From contig JABMCL010003179.1 in NCBI GenBank assembly GCA_018857735.1, positions 1-64,000 of the forward strand: a stretch of DNA of 64,000 bases, given 5' to 3'. The position numbers and the translations under genes were made by a program. The stretch is from Alviniconcha marisindica. Lineage: Eukaryota; Mollusca; Gastropoda; Provannidae. Below are positions 36,201-48,200 of the stretch, one piece after another (positions within the stretch are counted from its first letter, which is position 1; each line of letters begins with the position of its first letter). The notes beneath the pieces were generated by a model. That model searched no databases. It was given only the letters and a program-made list of their open reading frames with translations, and was not told the origin of the DNA.

Positions 36201-39200
36201 ATAAAAGTTGTTTTTTATAACCAGGAATAGGTCAGAATATAACTCTGTATGCCTTAATTGTTGTCAGGAATATTCTGGTTTCTGCCAGTTGGGTGCATTC
36301 AACTTTCCCCCAGTACTTTTCAGCTGTGTGCCTTGAACTGTGAACAGACGTTTACTTGTAATGAGGTGGCATGCATTCTGATGTGATGCTTTCCTTTAGT
36401 ATCTGTCGGCCTATCTTTATCTTTCTTTTTATCCACCCACCCAGCTGCCTGTCTGTGTTTCTGCCTTTCTTTTTTCTCTCGTTTTAGTTTATGCTATTTG
36501 CAGTGCAATAGGACCTCATTAATCTGGCACTTGTAATCTGGAAACTCAGCATCCGGACCTAGTTTCATGGTAACGGGACAAAATCCCAGGGGAACATGAC
36601 TTAATTTCACAGTAACTGGACATAATCCCAGGGTAACATGACTTAATTCCACAGTAACTGGACGTGACTTGATTTCACAGTAACTGGATATGAACCTAGG
36701 GTAACTGGACTTAATTCCACAGTAACTGGACAGGACATTCTGGTAGCTTCTGTGGCAAGAACTGTCATATTTTTATCTTTCTCTGGAGGCTGATAAAACA
36801 GCTTTCAAACTCTGAATGATATTGCAAGGCTATTCTGTCTGTAGCCTTGATTTCTGTCAACAGACCTGTGAAATGTCAAGGTTCACTGTCAAAGGATTGT
36901 TTAAAAAAAATTGTTTCAGGATGTTATACAAGGAGTCGCGTGCTGTACATGGCAGCTGGACCAATCCGTAAGTCATGGCTTAGAAAGCAGTTTAGTGGTG
37001 CATTCAGTTAAACTTGTTCTTGATGATGGTCCCATGATGATACCACCACGTCCCCTTTCAAACCAACCTTGTCTTGTTGTCCTAAGAGGTGGTGGAATAT
37101 GAACTGTTGATATTACATGCATGCATTAAATCAAGCTTTGCGTTCATATTACCATACTTCTGTGTTCCTTTTCAAATCAGTACTTGCTGCCTTAAGAAGT
37201 GGTGGAATTTGAATTGTTATTACTTCAGTCACTGTGTGCAGTAAATCAAACTTGCCATTGATAATAATACTGCCATACCTAGGAGTGGGGATATCATTGC
37301 CAGTACAGTAACAGAATATCTTTGTAATTGGGTTGCATGAAATTTGTATATAGATGTAAAAGTTTCTAACTGGGGGTTCGCTTTTGTTTGTTTAGAGAGA
37401 TTTGATTAATAAAGATATTTTTAACTAATTATCTGTGTTCTTTAAAGACAATTTTCTGTTAGGTAGAATTAATGTTGATGGTCCTGGCCATTTTGTCTTG
37501 ACATCCACCGTATGTGTCTCACTGCTAATTTCAGTATTGGTCCATTTTGTGTTGAAAGTATCAGCTGTCTGGCAAATTATCTTTGTGTCTCAAGGCTAAT
37601 GTCAGTGTTGCTCTACAGCACAAAGCCAAAGCGTCCAGTGCTGGTGTCCAGGTCAACAGCCTCACCCACCCCAGCCATCTCTACGTCCATGTCAGCCATC
37701 TCTGAGAACCAGCCCACAGACAGCCTGCCCCCAACCCATCCACCACAGTCTGCCAGCACTGCCACTGAAGTCATTGAAGTGAGTGACTTGGATGAACCCA
37801 TGCCTGCACCCAGGAGAGACAGAGCCAAAGCTGCAGCCACCATTTTAGATGTTGCAGAAGAGTCATCCCAGGCCAAGCCCAGCACCGCAGAAAACTTGAA
37901 ATTCTCGCCCAACTCCGTGGAAGCAATTGCAGCAGCCACAGCTGCTGCTGTTGCTGCAGCTGTGTCATCACCTAAAGGGGAGACACACCCATCTTTGGGT
38001 GAGCGCCGCCCCCACCTGGTGTCAGAGATTCTGAAACGACCCGGTGGTGTGGATCCTGCTGCTGCTACCTTTCCAAAATCCATCGCCTCCTCTGGTCCCA
38101 AGACCCCCCCAACCCCCGTCACCCCACAAGGCAAGGATGTTGTCTCTCCCTTCCTAGCCGAGTTCAACCGCTACCTCAGCAGCAGTAACAGCTCCTCTCA
38201 GCCCCCTACCTCATCGCGTATGGGGCAGTCCCTGATGGCAGCCCAGGTCAGTCAGCTGCAGTCCAAGACGGTGTCCTCCTCCACTGGCCTGCCGAAACAG
38301 CACGATGAGAAGAAGACGGGCCAGCTGACTCCCATCCCCTGGCAGATGGAAGGGTTGCTGGGTGCTGACAAAACTCGCAAGCTTGCCCAGGGTGCTTCTG
38401 GCCTTCCCTCTGATGTTCATGCTGCCCATAAAGTGGCGCCCCTGCCAGGCTCAAGCAGTCTGGACCCGGCATCAGCTCAGCGTACACAGTACCAAAAAAT
38501 GACTGCTTTGCTGATGGGTCATGATTTGCCACCTTCACAGAAGAGCAGAGGGGACGTTGTGCGGGATCAGATTCTGTCCCAGATTGAGGCTGAAATTGCC
38601 TCATCCAAATTGGCCAAGTCCAGTATGAGCCAACCGTCTGGGGACTTTCATGGAAAAAGGATGGCCCCTGTGGCTCAGACACTGTCACGGCCATCCACCT
38701 CCACATCCGCTGGCCTGCCAAAACAGTTGTCGATTTCTGCACATCCTGCCAGGCAGTCCCCGCTTCCAGCCCGCTCTCCCAATAGCCAGAGGCCATCAGG
38801 GGCAGTTCCTGCATCCAGACCGCCCCCAGTGCCAGTATCGCGGCAGTCACCAACCACCGAAACTCAAAAATCAGCAATGGTGGCATCCTCCAAGCAGCAG
38901 GTGGCAGTGTCTCGACACTCACCACCCACAGTGCCTCGGCAGTCAGCAGCGGTGGTTTCACGGCATGTGCCAACTGCAGTGCCACGACAGGCAGCAACAG
39001 CGGCATCTACCAAGCAGCAGGCAGCGGCATCTCAGCACTCACCACCCACCATGCCTCGACAGTCGGCAGTGGCGGTGTCCCACCACTCGCCACCCACCGT
39101 GCCTCGACAGTCGGCGGCGGTGGCATCTTCCAAACAGCAGGCGACAGTGTCTCCACGCCAGGCCTTGCCACCTGGAAACAGCCAGGGCTTGGGGATGTTG

Positions 39201-42200
39201 CCCCGTGGGGTCACCAGTCGGTCCCTCCTGTCCACATTCCAGTCGCAGCAGTCTGCCCCATCCCAGATCTCCCCTCCCCCCTCTGCCAGGAGCGCTGGCC
39301 CCATCCGTCCTCTCTTTGACCCCTCCCAGAAAAAAGCTGCCCCCTCCTCCTCCCCTTCCTCCGTCAGTGCTCCTCCTGCCTCCGCTCACTCCGCCCTGCC
39401 CTTCAAGCGCAACCCCTCCACCCCCACCTCACAGCCCCCTCTGAAGCTGGCTGCCAGTCAGGGTCAGAGCATCAAGGTCATGGCTGGTTCAGGCCAGGTC
39501 AGTCCACATCAGCCTGTGTCAGCAGGTGCAAGTCTTCAAAAGTCGTTGCCAACCAGCCTGACCTCTCAAGGTCAAAGGAGCAGCGCTGCTGCCCAGCCTC
39601 CCTCAAACAACGCAAGCAAGGGTCAGAGGTTGCCTCCGTCATCTGAGGGGTCCCAGAAGCTGCCTGGTGGGGCAACGGGGTCTGCCAGCTCGGGGCTGTT
39701 TCGAGGCTTGGCGCTCAGCCAGTCACTGTATCAGCCAGTTGAGAGAGAGCGCAAGAAAGTAGTCCAGAACAGCAGGTGGGTTTCGTCTGTGGTGCCGGTG
39801 ATGATGATGATGATGTTGGTGGGGTATTGAATGAAAGTTGAAGCATATGAGGCAAGAAACACGAGAGGTCTGGAAAGTATGGGAAGTATAAACTGAAAAA
39901 TTGGTTAGTTATATTCAGGACATCAATTTGTTCAGGCATCAGAAATGATGTAGCTTGTACTTGTCTTGTATGGACATTTGTAATGAAGGTATGGGCGTTT
40001 GTGCGGGTCCTGACAATTTGATGTGTAGGTGTTGGTGTTGTGATATGCTGCACTGTGTATTTTAGAGGGACCATTGTGCTGGCCTTGATGATGATTTTGA
40101 AGATATGTATGCTTCTCAACTTTATGTATGCACAGATTGCTACTTTAATTTTGTGTCTGTTTATAGACATACACATTTAATTTCTGTCTATTCATGCTTA
40201 CAAATTACATGGATTGTTACTATAATATAGGGGTCATTTTCCTAAAAAATGGTCAACATGGTTACACAGAGGGTAAACATTTAGAGTATGATTTTTTTAA
40301 TGTTCTTATTTGGAAATGAAAGCTTGGAATCTCCTTTGTATGTAAATATAAGACATAAATTGACAGGATCACAGGAACGTGACCAAGTGTGCATTATGTT
40401 ACCATTCAGTGTCTCGCATGTTACAGAAGACACCAGAAATGCACAAATAATGTAGGCTGAGGAGCCAGTTTGACTGACCATTGCCTTATTATTATTCAAT
40501 ATTTTACAACTTCTTACTTTTAAAAAATCATGGCATTTTCAGTGATTTTTCAGAATTTTCTTTTTCAAAATAGAGATATATGCACACAAAGTATCACCCA
40601 TCTTTTTTTGTCTTCTTAGTTTTCTTTTGCAAAAGTAATTTGGAAAAAAAGTTCTGTTGCACTAAATTGTTCTGAACCTTATTTTTACATGTCAGTCAGA
40701 GTGATAATTCTTTCTTGTTTCTAAAGTTACTGACCAATCACATTTACTTTTTAACCTGTCTCACATGTTATGTGGACACCATTACAAGTACAATTTAAAA
40801 AAAAAAAAAAAAAAACACCCTGACAACCCCCACACCTGAAGTGACTGATAAATTTAATGAACATGTAAAAGAGGTTGTGGTGGGAGTGGTTGCTGGTATT
40901 GTTCCTATGTAGCATTTCTCTGGCTGCGTTGACTGGTCCAGCTGAGGATGTGGTTGTAGCTGAGGATGTGGATTGGGCTGAGGCAACAGGCTGAACTGGC
41001 TAGGGTTGGATGTGGGTGTGGACTTTATTTGGGAATGGGAGTGTGCTCTTTCCAGGGTCTTGCTATTTATGTAGAAGCAGTCATCTGTGTCAAAGAGGCA
41101 GTTTGGGCAAAAACATGTGTGGTGACCCGCTTGTAGTGTCTTATGTGCCAGTGGACTTGATGTGATGCAGTGCCTTGATGTCTCTTAGTCTTAGTGTGTG
41201 TGCATCTCTGCTTGGTCTGACCCATCATATAATTTCACTCACACATGAAGTTTATTTGGGGTGGGTAGGGGGGTTAAGGAAATCTTTGTAATCAACTTAC
41301 CTCCCTTCACAAATGATGGCCATGAAAATGCCATGATTTTTTTACCAGAAACAATTTACAGCACAACAAATAAAATGCACTCACACACTGTGGCATTTCC
41401 TTTATTTCTCCAAACACATTGAATTAATTAAAACTACAGCAGAAATAAAACACTTATATTTAAAAAATGTTATATTTGATCAGGAAAGTGGCACCCTCTT
41501 TGGTCCAGTTTTCAGAATAACCCATATATATATATATATATCTGCACAGAGTGTTATGGTCACTTACATCTGTTCATGTCCAGATCATGACTTGAATTCC
41601 TGTCTCAGCGCATCAAGTGTACAAGGACTGAGGTGTATATTTCAGGGCAAGCCCAGGAGAGAGGTCAGGGGGTCAGGCAGCAACAGCAGCAGCAGCACAA
41701 GTGGTCAGTTGCTGCAGGCAGCAGCATGTTTGTTGCCACATTGCATCATTTGTGTTTGGCTTCCCTTTTCTTCCTTTGCCCCTGCTGTCTTTCTTCTCTC
41801 CTGTCCATTCCTTTGCCCCTTGCTGTCTTCCTTCTCTCCCTTCCATTGCCCCTACTGTCATCCTTCTCTCCTCTCCCTTCCTTTGCCCCTGCAGTCTTCC
41901 TCCTCTCCCTTCCTTTGCCCCTGCTGTCTTCCTCCTCTCCCTTCCTTTGCCCCTGCAGTCTTCCTCCTCTCCCTTCCTTTGCCCCTGCAGTCTTCTTTTT
42001 CTCCTCTCCCTTCCTTTGCCCCATGCTGTCTTCCTTCTCTCCTCTCCCTTCTTTCGCCCCTGCTGTCTTCCTTCTCTCCTCTCCCTTCTTTCGCCCCTGC
42101 TGTCTTCCTTCTCTCCTCTCCCTTCTTTCGCCTCTGCTGTCTTCCTTTTCTCCTCTCCCTTCCTTTGCCCCTGCTGTCTTCCTTCTTTCCTCTCCCTTCC

Positions 42201-45200
42201 TTAGCCCTTGCTGTCTTCCTTGTCTCCTCTCCCTTCCATCGCCCCTTGCTGTCCTGTCTTCCTACTTCCTTTTCTTCTTTTATTGCTGTCTCGCTCTGTG
42301 TGCTGGCTTCACGGGAACTGTTCCCATACTGCTCATTCCAACATATGTATGTATATAGATATATGATATGTCATTATGCCTAGCCTCATTAACCTTTAAA
42401 GGCCCAACTTGCATCACAGTCCTACTGCCAGAGGTTTGCAGGGTGAGAGACTGAAACATTAGATTGCTCACAGACTAGCATCCAGATGGAAGCCTGCACT
42501 TCTGTCGCAGTGTTAGTCTCTGTGGCTGTGTTTCCTGATCTGATACAACATGCACTGGTGCAGGACACCACCTACCATTCCCCATGTTGATGACAATGTT
42601 GGCTAAGTCACAGAGCCACCAGATTGAGTGGGGATCCCTTCCAGAGAGCAGATCCCTCCAGAAGTGTGTGTTTGGACAATTTGACTTTTCAGTTCAGAAC
42701 TGGCCCAGGCAATGAAGGAGGCAGAAGCAGTGAGAACATGAACTACTGGACATGGCAGTGTGTCATGCTGACTTGACAGTCATCATTATTCCAATGTAAA
42801 AATCATGCCAGGGAATTGTGGGACCCCAGATGGTGAGCTGGGGAAGGGGGGGGGGGGGGGGGGGTTGAGTTAGGGATGCTGTCTCAGGAAGTCCAGTGTG
42901 TAAACTGGGCCAGGGAACTGGGAGGGAGGGGATTTAGTCATAGGTTATATGTGTGTTAAGGAAAGTACATTCTGTTTTGTTACTTTTGAATATGGGTGAT
43001 CTTTACGTGATTGATAAAGCTCTTTTTGTTCCCCCCAAAATAAACAAAGCAGCTTCATATGATCTGAAATATGCCACATTTCAGAGATGGGAGTGTCTAC
43101 ATCATCAGTTCCCTGCCTGGTGTAGTGGTCATCACTGTGCGTGTGTGTCATGCTGTGTCCTTTTGTCCTGCGATGACCCCCTGTGGTTGACGGGACATTA
43201 AAATCCAGTGACTAACTTGTGTACCGCAGGGCAGCAGCCAAGCTAGCAGCCAAGGCAGCAAGTCAGCCAACGTTGCACATTCCAGGCCACCAGCATTCAG
43301 CCATGCACTGGGCAACAGCGCAACACGTCCTCAGGAACCCAGTTCTGGTGAGACAGCCACACAACTCTTTACTGCGTGTGCATGCACAGTAGCGAAACAT
43401 TTGTGGCAGAGTTCACATAGTTGAAACTTAAATAGAGTAATTTTCACTGTATTTCCTGACAGATCCACTTTTTGTTATCAACTAACACTACAGTAGCCGC
43501 AAAGAAAGAAATGAGTGGAATGTTCTAAAGTATCACATTTCTTGTCAACTCCTTTTAACTTTTTGGGGAGCAGTTATTCACAGGTTTAATGACCCATGAC
43601 ACTGAGTAAAGAACTGCCTTGAATGATGGGTTGAAGGAGACTTGGGGTTTGGTTGAGTGGTGTTGTACAGACTTTCTTGCTCAACTGTTTTCATGGATGT
43701 CTTATCCATGAAAACGGTTGAGCAAGAAAGTGTGAAACAGTTCAGTACAATGCCACTAAAATCCTTCCAGCAAGGCTAAACAGGACAGTGCCCATGAATT
43801 GAGACATGGCACGGGGAAAAGTAGTGAATTGTGTAATAAGTTGTTGAAATCCCATTTTGCGTCCTGGTTGATTGCAAAGGTAGGTGACTGGAGGCGGTTG
43901 GTGGCAGGCCACTGTGTGCAGCAGCCTCTGGCCTGCAGACCCCTGCAGTGAAATCCCTCAAGTGTGCCGCTGCCAGGATGGCGGGTCACTTGGTTGTCTT
44001 ATACTTCTAGGGCAGGAAAACTGCAAAGCCCCTGATGAGAAACTACCCTTCTTGACAGACTTTTGACTGGCATAAAAAAACATGCGCTAATGATCAGTGT
44101 TGGGTTGGCTGGCTGTTTGAAAAACAGGCATGTTGAAAACTGAAACATTTCGGTTGTGTCAGATACCCTAAATGTGGTTAATGTCAGACTGAGCATGGTG
44201 GCACTATTTGAGCTTTACCTGTGCATGCCACTTGGGGTGATCTTGAACATATTTTAAGGTTACTCACAGTGCTAACGGTTTTAATTGACAATTTTGTGTT
44301 CTTATCCAATTAAGTTGGAACTTTGGGTGATTGTTAATTACATCAACTAGATCATGAATATCCCACTGGTTCTGACTTTCCTGTGTATTCAATAAGACTG
44401 CTTTGGGTTGATTTTTAGGGTGGCTTTTTAGGAAGGATTGCACTGTACGTTCAAATGTTGGGAAACTGCCTTCTCACTCAACATTGGGTGAACTTCAGGA
44501 CTCCAGCCAGGGAATGCTAATAAACTCTTGCCATTTTTCAGCAGCGGCAGGCAAGGCTGTGCACAGCAAGCCGCCATCAGCACACTCAGGGAATCTCAGT
44601 GCTCAACAGCAACAGCAGAGCCCTGGTTCAAATCCTCAGGCGATGGGTGAGTTGAGTGCACCATCTTCCCCTTTCTCCCTGTGGGCTACCTTGCTTCTCA
44701 TGTCTAAAGCAGTGCGCTCGGCTGGAGATTTGAGGCTGGAAGTTTTACACCTACTGCTGGTGAACTGGAGGTCACAGGTGACTGGAAAGGGTGGGGGTGG
44801 GGGGTGGGGTATGGCTCGAGTTGAATTGTGTGGTTTGTAAGCGTATAAGACTGCACAACGTAATAATGTGAGATATGTTTTCTTAACTGCATTACCCAGA
44901 AAGAAAAATGCATTTTTAACCACACATGTTTTCTGTCATCATGATCATGTCCTATTGATTTTTTAGAATGTCCCGTTGATTTCCTTTTGGTAGGGCATAC
45001 GTCCTATGCTTTTTGAGTTTTGGAAGACACACTGATGAAGCACTGAATAAGGGGATTGGAATGTCTGGAGTATCATTGCTGTTCATAGGCAAGCATCGGG
45101 GAAGATGAACAACATAGGTGTGACAAGGTGTTAATCACAGTAGTGTAAAATGTGACGGCGTAGTGCTTGGGGGGCTTTAGGCTTGGTGTTCAGTAACATT

Positions 45201-48200
45201 TAGCCATTGCATAGACGTGTTCAGTTGCATTAATCTCGGCTACACTTATTTGGTGACCAGAACTGAGAGGCATGGTCTATGGACCAGTAAAAATGGGCGT
45301 TGCCAGTGGAAATGAAGACTGTCCATTTTGCTGGGTAGACATGGACCTTAGGCTGTGTGTGGAATGTGATCTGTACCGCTGTCCATTCTGCCATGTAGAC
45401 CAGGTCTGACATCTCACGTAGACTGCCCTCTGCTGCTGCTTGTCCTGTCTGACATATGGGTTTAGATCTAACATACACAGATGTATTGGTTTTTATACTC
45501 TGCCTTTGACACCTTTGTATTTAGATCTAAGAAGTAATGACTGTGATATCCATTGCTGTCATTCAACTGTCATGTACACCTAGATCAGATAGACAGGTCC
45601 TGTGGCGTTTCCACTCAGCCATTTGGTTTATACTTAGTGTAGTCCTAGTTGTTTAGACTAGCGTTGCTCACAAACCATCACCTTTAGTACTGCCTCTCCA
45701 TACGCTTACAAACTCTACCTCCCTCTGTTGTCCGCTCTAGCGTGTATGAGCTTGTAGATCCAGATGGGAGATCCAACATGTATGCCGTTCCTGCTGTCTG
45801 TCCACATATCAAATGTGTACACAGTGGCTGAATAATCTAATGTGATCTCTTCTCTGTTTATTGAAAGTGAACAAACCTTGGTCTCTGCTTTCTGTATCTA
45901 ACGCAAACAGACTGTGATTTCTGCTGTCTGTATCAACATGAACAAACTTCGATCTCTGTTGTCTGTGGCTAACATGAACAAAGTTTGATCTGTGCTGTCT
46001 GTATCTAACATGAATAAATTGTAATCTTGGTTGTCTGTATCAGTTGAATGAACTCTGATCTCTGCTGTCTGTGATGTTTATTTAATGTCAGCAAATTGTG
46101 TTATCAGCTGTGTGTAACATGAACAAAGTTTAATCTCTTTTGTCTGTGTCTAACTATGACTAACATGAACAAACTGTGATTTCCGGTGTCTGTATCTAAC
46201 ATGAACAAACTGATCTTAGCTGTGTGTATGCAACATGAACAAACTCAGATCTCTGTTGTACGTGTCTGATGTGAACAAACTCGAATTCTGCTACCTGCAT
46301 CAAACATGAACAGTCAATGATCTCTGCTCTGCTCAATGTCCCATGCTGCGCAGTGTCCAGTGGGTTGTTTAACCACCGGCCAGTCTTTCGCCCTCTGCAC
46401 TCTCACACCTCTGGACCTCTCAGTAAAGGTACCCTATGGACATGAACTCTTTGTAAGGTGCTGCATGGTTCTGCTTACCCTCCTCTTTCTTTCACTTTCT
46501 CCTGCGCAATGGCCAGGTTTGGATTGTCTGTGCTCTGAGCGTTACGTGTAACAGTGAAATACACTTGCCCTGATGTTGCACTCTCCCCCCTTACATGATT
46601 TAACTAACTCATGGGTTTAACTAAGAAATGGGTTTATTTCTGTTGGTAGGACTCCCACAAGTAAATTTCTGTTGTAGATGTTCTTTTGTTATTCTTTCAA
46701 ATAGGACCACCTGTTTTGTGTGTTCCTGTATTTTTGTTGAACAGACAGGCATGCTTTTTGTTGCTGTTATCTTTTCTTTTTTTAGGGATCTTCTCTTTTT
46801 TCCTTTTTTTTCCTTTTTTTCCTTTTAACCTTTCAGTTATAATTTTGTGTTGTTGGGTGGCATGAAGAAAAAGCAGAAGTGTTCCATGGTTGGTGTTTGG
46901 CTGTGTAGCTGGGCTGAGTGACTGCAGGCACAGTGGCCTTGCATTTGTTGACACTATAATGTGGTGAACAGCAGGCTTTCTACTGTGACTTATTGAACAC
47001 CACCTGATAAAAATAGATAGCAAACTTTGCTCGGTTACAGCAGTAGAACGTACTGAGCTTTACTCATTAAAATAGCAGGGTTTGTGCAGTGTCAGTGTTA
47101 GTACTTATTGAGTTTTACCCATTAAAATTAACAGACTTTGTGCAGTGTCAGTGGTAGTACTTATTTTCACCCATTAGAATAAGACTTTGAGAAATGTCAG
47201 TGGTAGTACTTACTGAGTTTTACCCATTAAAATTAACAGACTTTGTGCAGTGTCAGTGGTAGTACTTATTTTCACCCATTAGAATAAGTCTTTGTGCAGT
47301 GTCAGCGGTAGTACTTATTTTCACCCATTAGAATAACAGACTTTGTGCAGTGTCAGTGGTAGTACTTATTTTCACCCATTAGAATAACAGACTTTGTGCA
47401 GTGTCAGCGGTAGTACTTATTTTCACCCATTAGAATAACAGACTTTGTACAGTGTCAGCGGTAGTACTTATTTTTACCCATTAGAATAACAGACTTTGTG
47501 CAGTGTCAGCGGTAGTACTTATTTTCACCCATTAGAATAACAGACTTTGTACAGTGTCAGCGGTAGTACTTATTTTCACCCGTTAGAATAACAGACTTTG
47601 TACAGTGTCAGCGGTAGTACTTACTGAGTTTTTCTCATTAATACCATTTTGTCATAGCAGCATCAGATACTGAAACTGAACATTGTAAAACTTATTGTCA
47701 GTTCCTGTCTGATCAGATTCAAAATTTATATGAACAGGAAATACATGGGTTAGACTAGGTATATAATGCTATCTTGGATGCTGTTTATGGTCAGTAAGAT
47801 AATGGATGTGTTCCCTGACTTTACGAAAAACCTTCAGCCATGGATATTTTTCTTTGACTGTTTAAATGTAGTCCTTATGGTTTTAATCTTTGCATGATTA
47901 TGTTCTCAAAACAGTCTGTTAATTTGTTTTTAAACTGGCACACTTGTAAGGAAGTTCTGTGCTTTAAATTAAATGTTTGGTGCTGTTCACATGGAGGAAA
48001 ACTGAGATATAATAGTTTCTGCCATTGTATGTCAAACACAGTGCATGCTGAGAACTTTCTAGCTGTTTTGCAGGCATGTTTATGGTTTCTTCTAGGTTTT
48101 TTTTCAGTTTTCTTCACCTATACATCAAAATATAATGAGTGTTTTTGCTTCATGTTTTTGTTGTTGTTGTTTACCTGCAAGGTTTTCTTCCAGTACAATG

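Noticed and set aside
38248..39444. Reverse and +2 frames of 250-264 residues inside exon 14
   Set aside because: Shadows of the GC-rich ubinuclein frame; no motifs.
41556..42383. 241-275 residue Pro/Leu/Ser-rich frames
   Set aside because: All frames stay open because the 36-bp unit is divisible by three and free of stops.
43230..43347. Acceptor gtaccgcag for exon 15
   Set aside because: It gives an Ala/Lys/His-rich frame that fails to join exon 16; 43235 keeps the frame.
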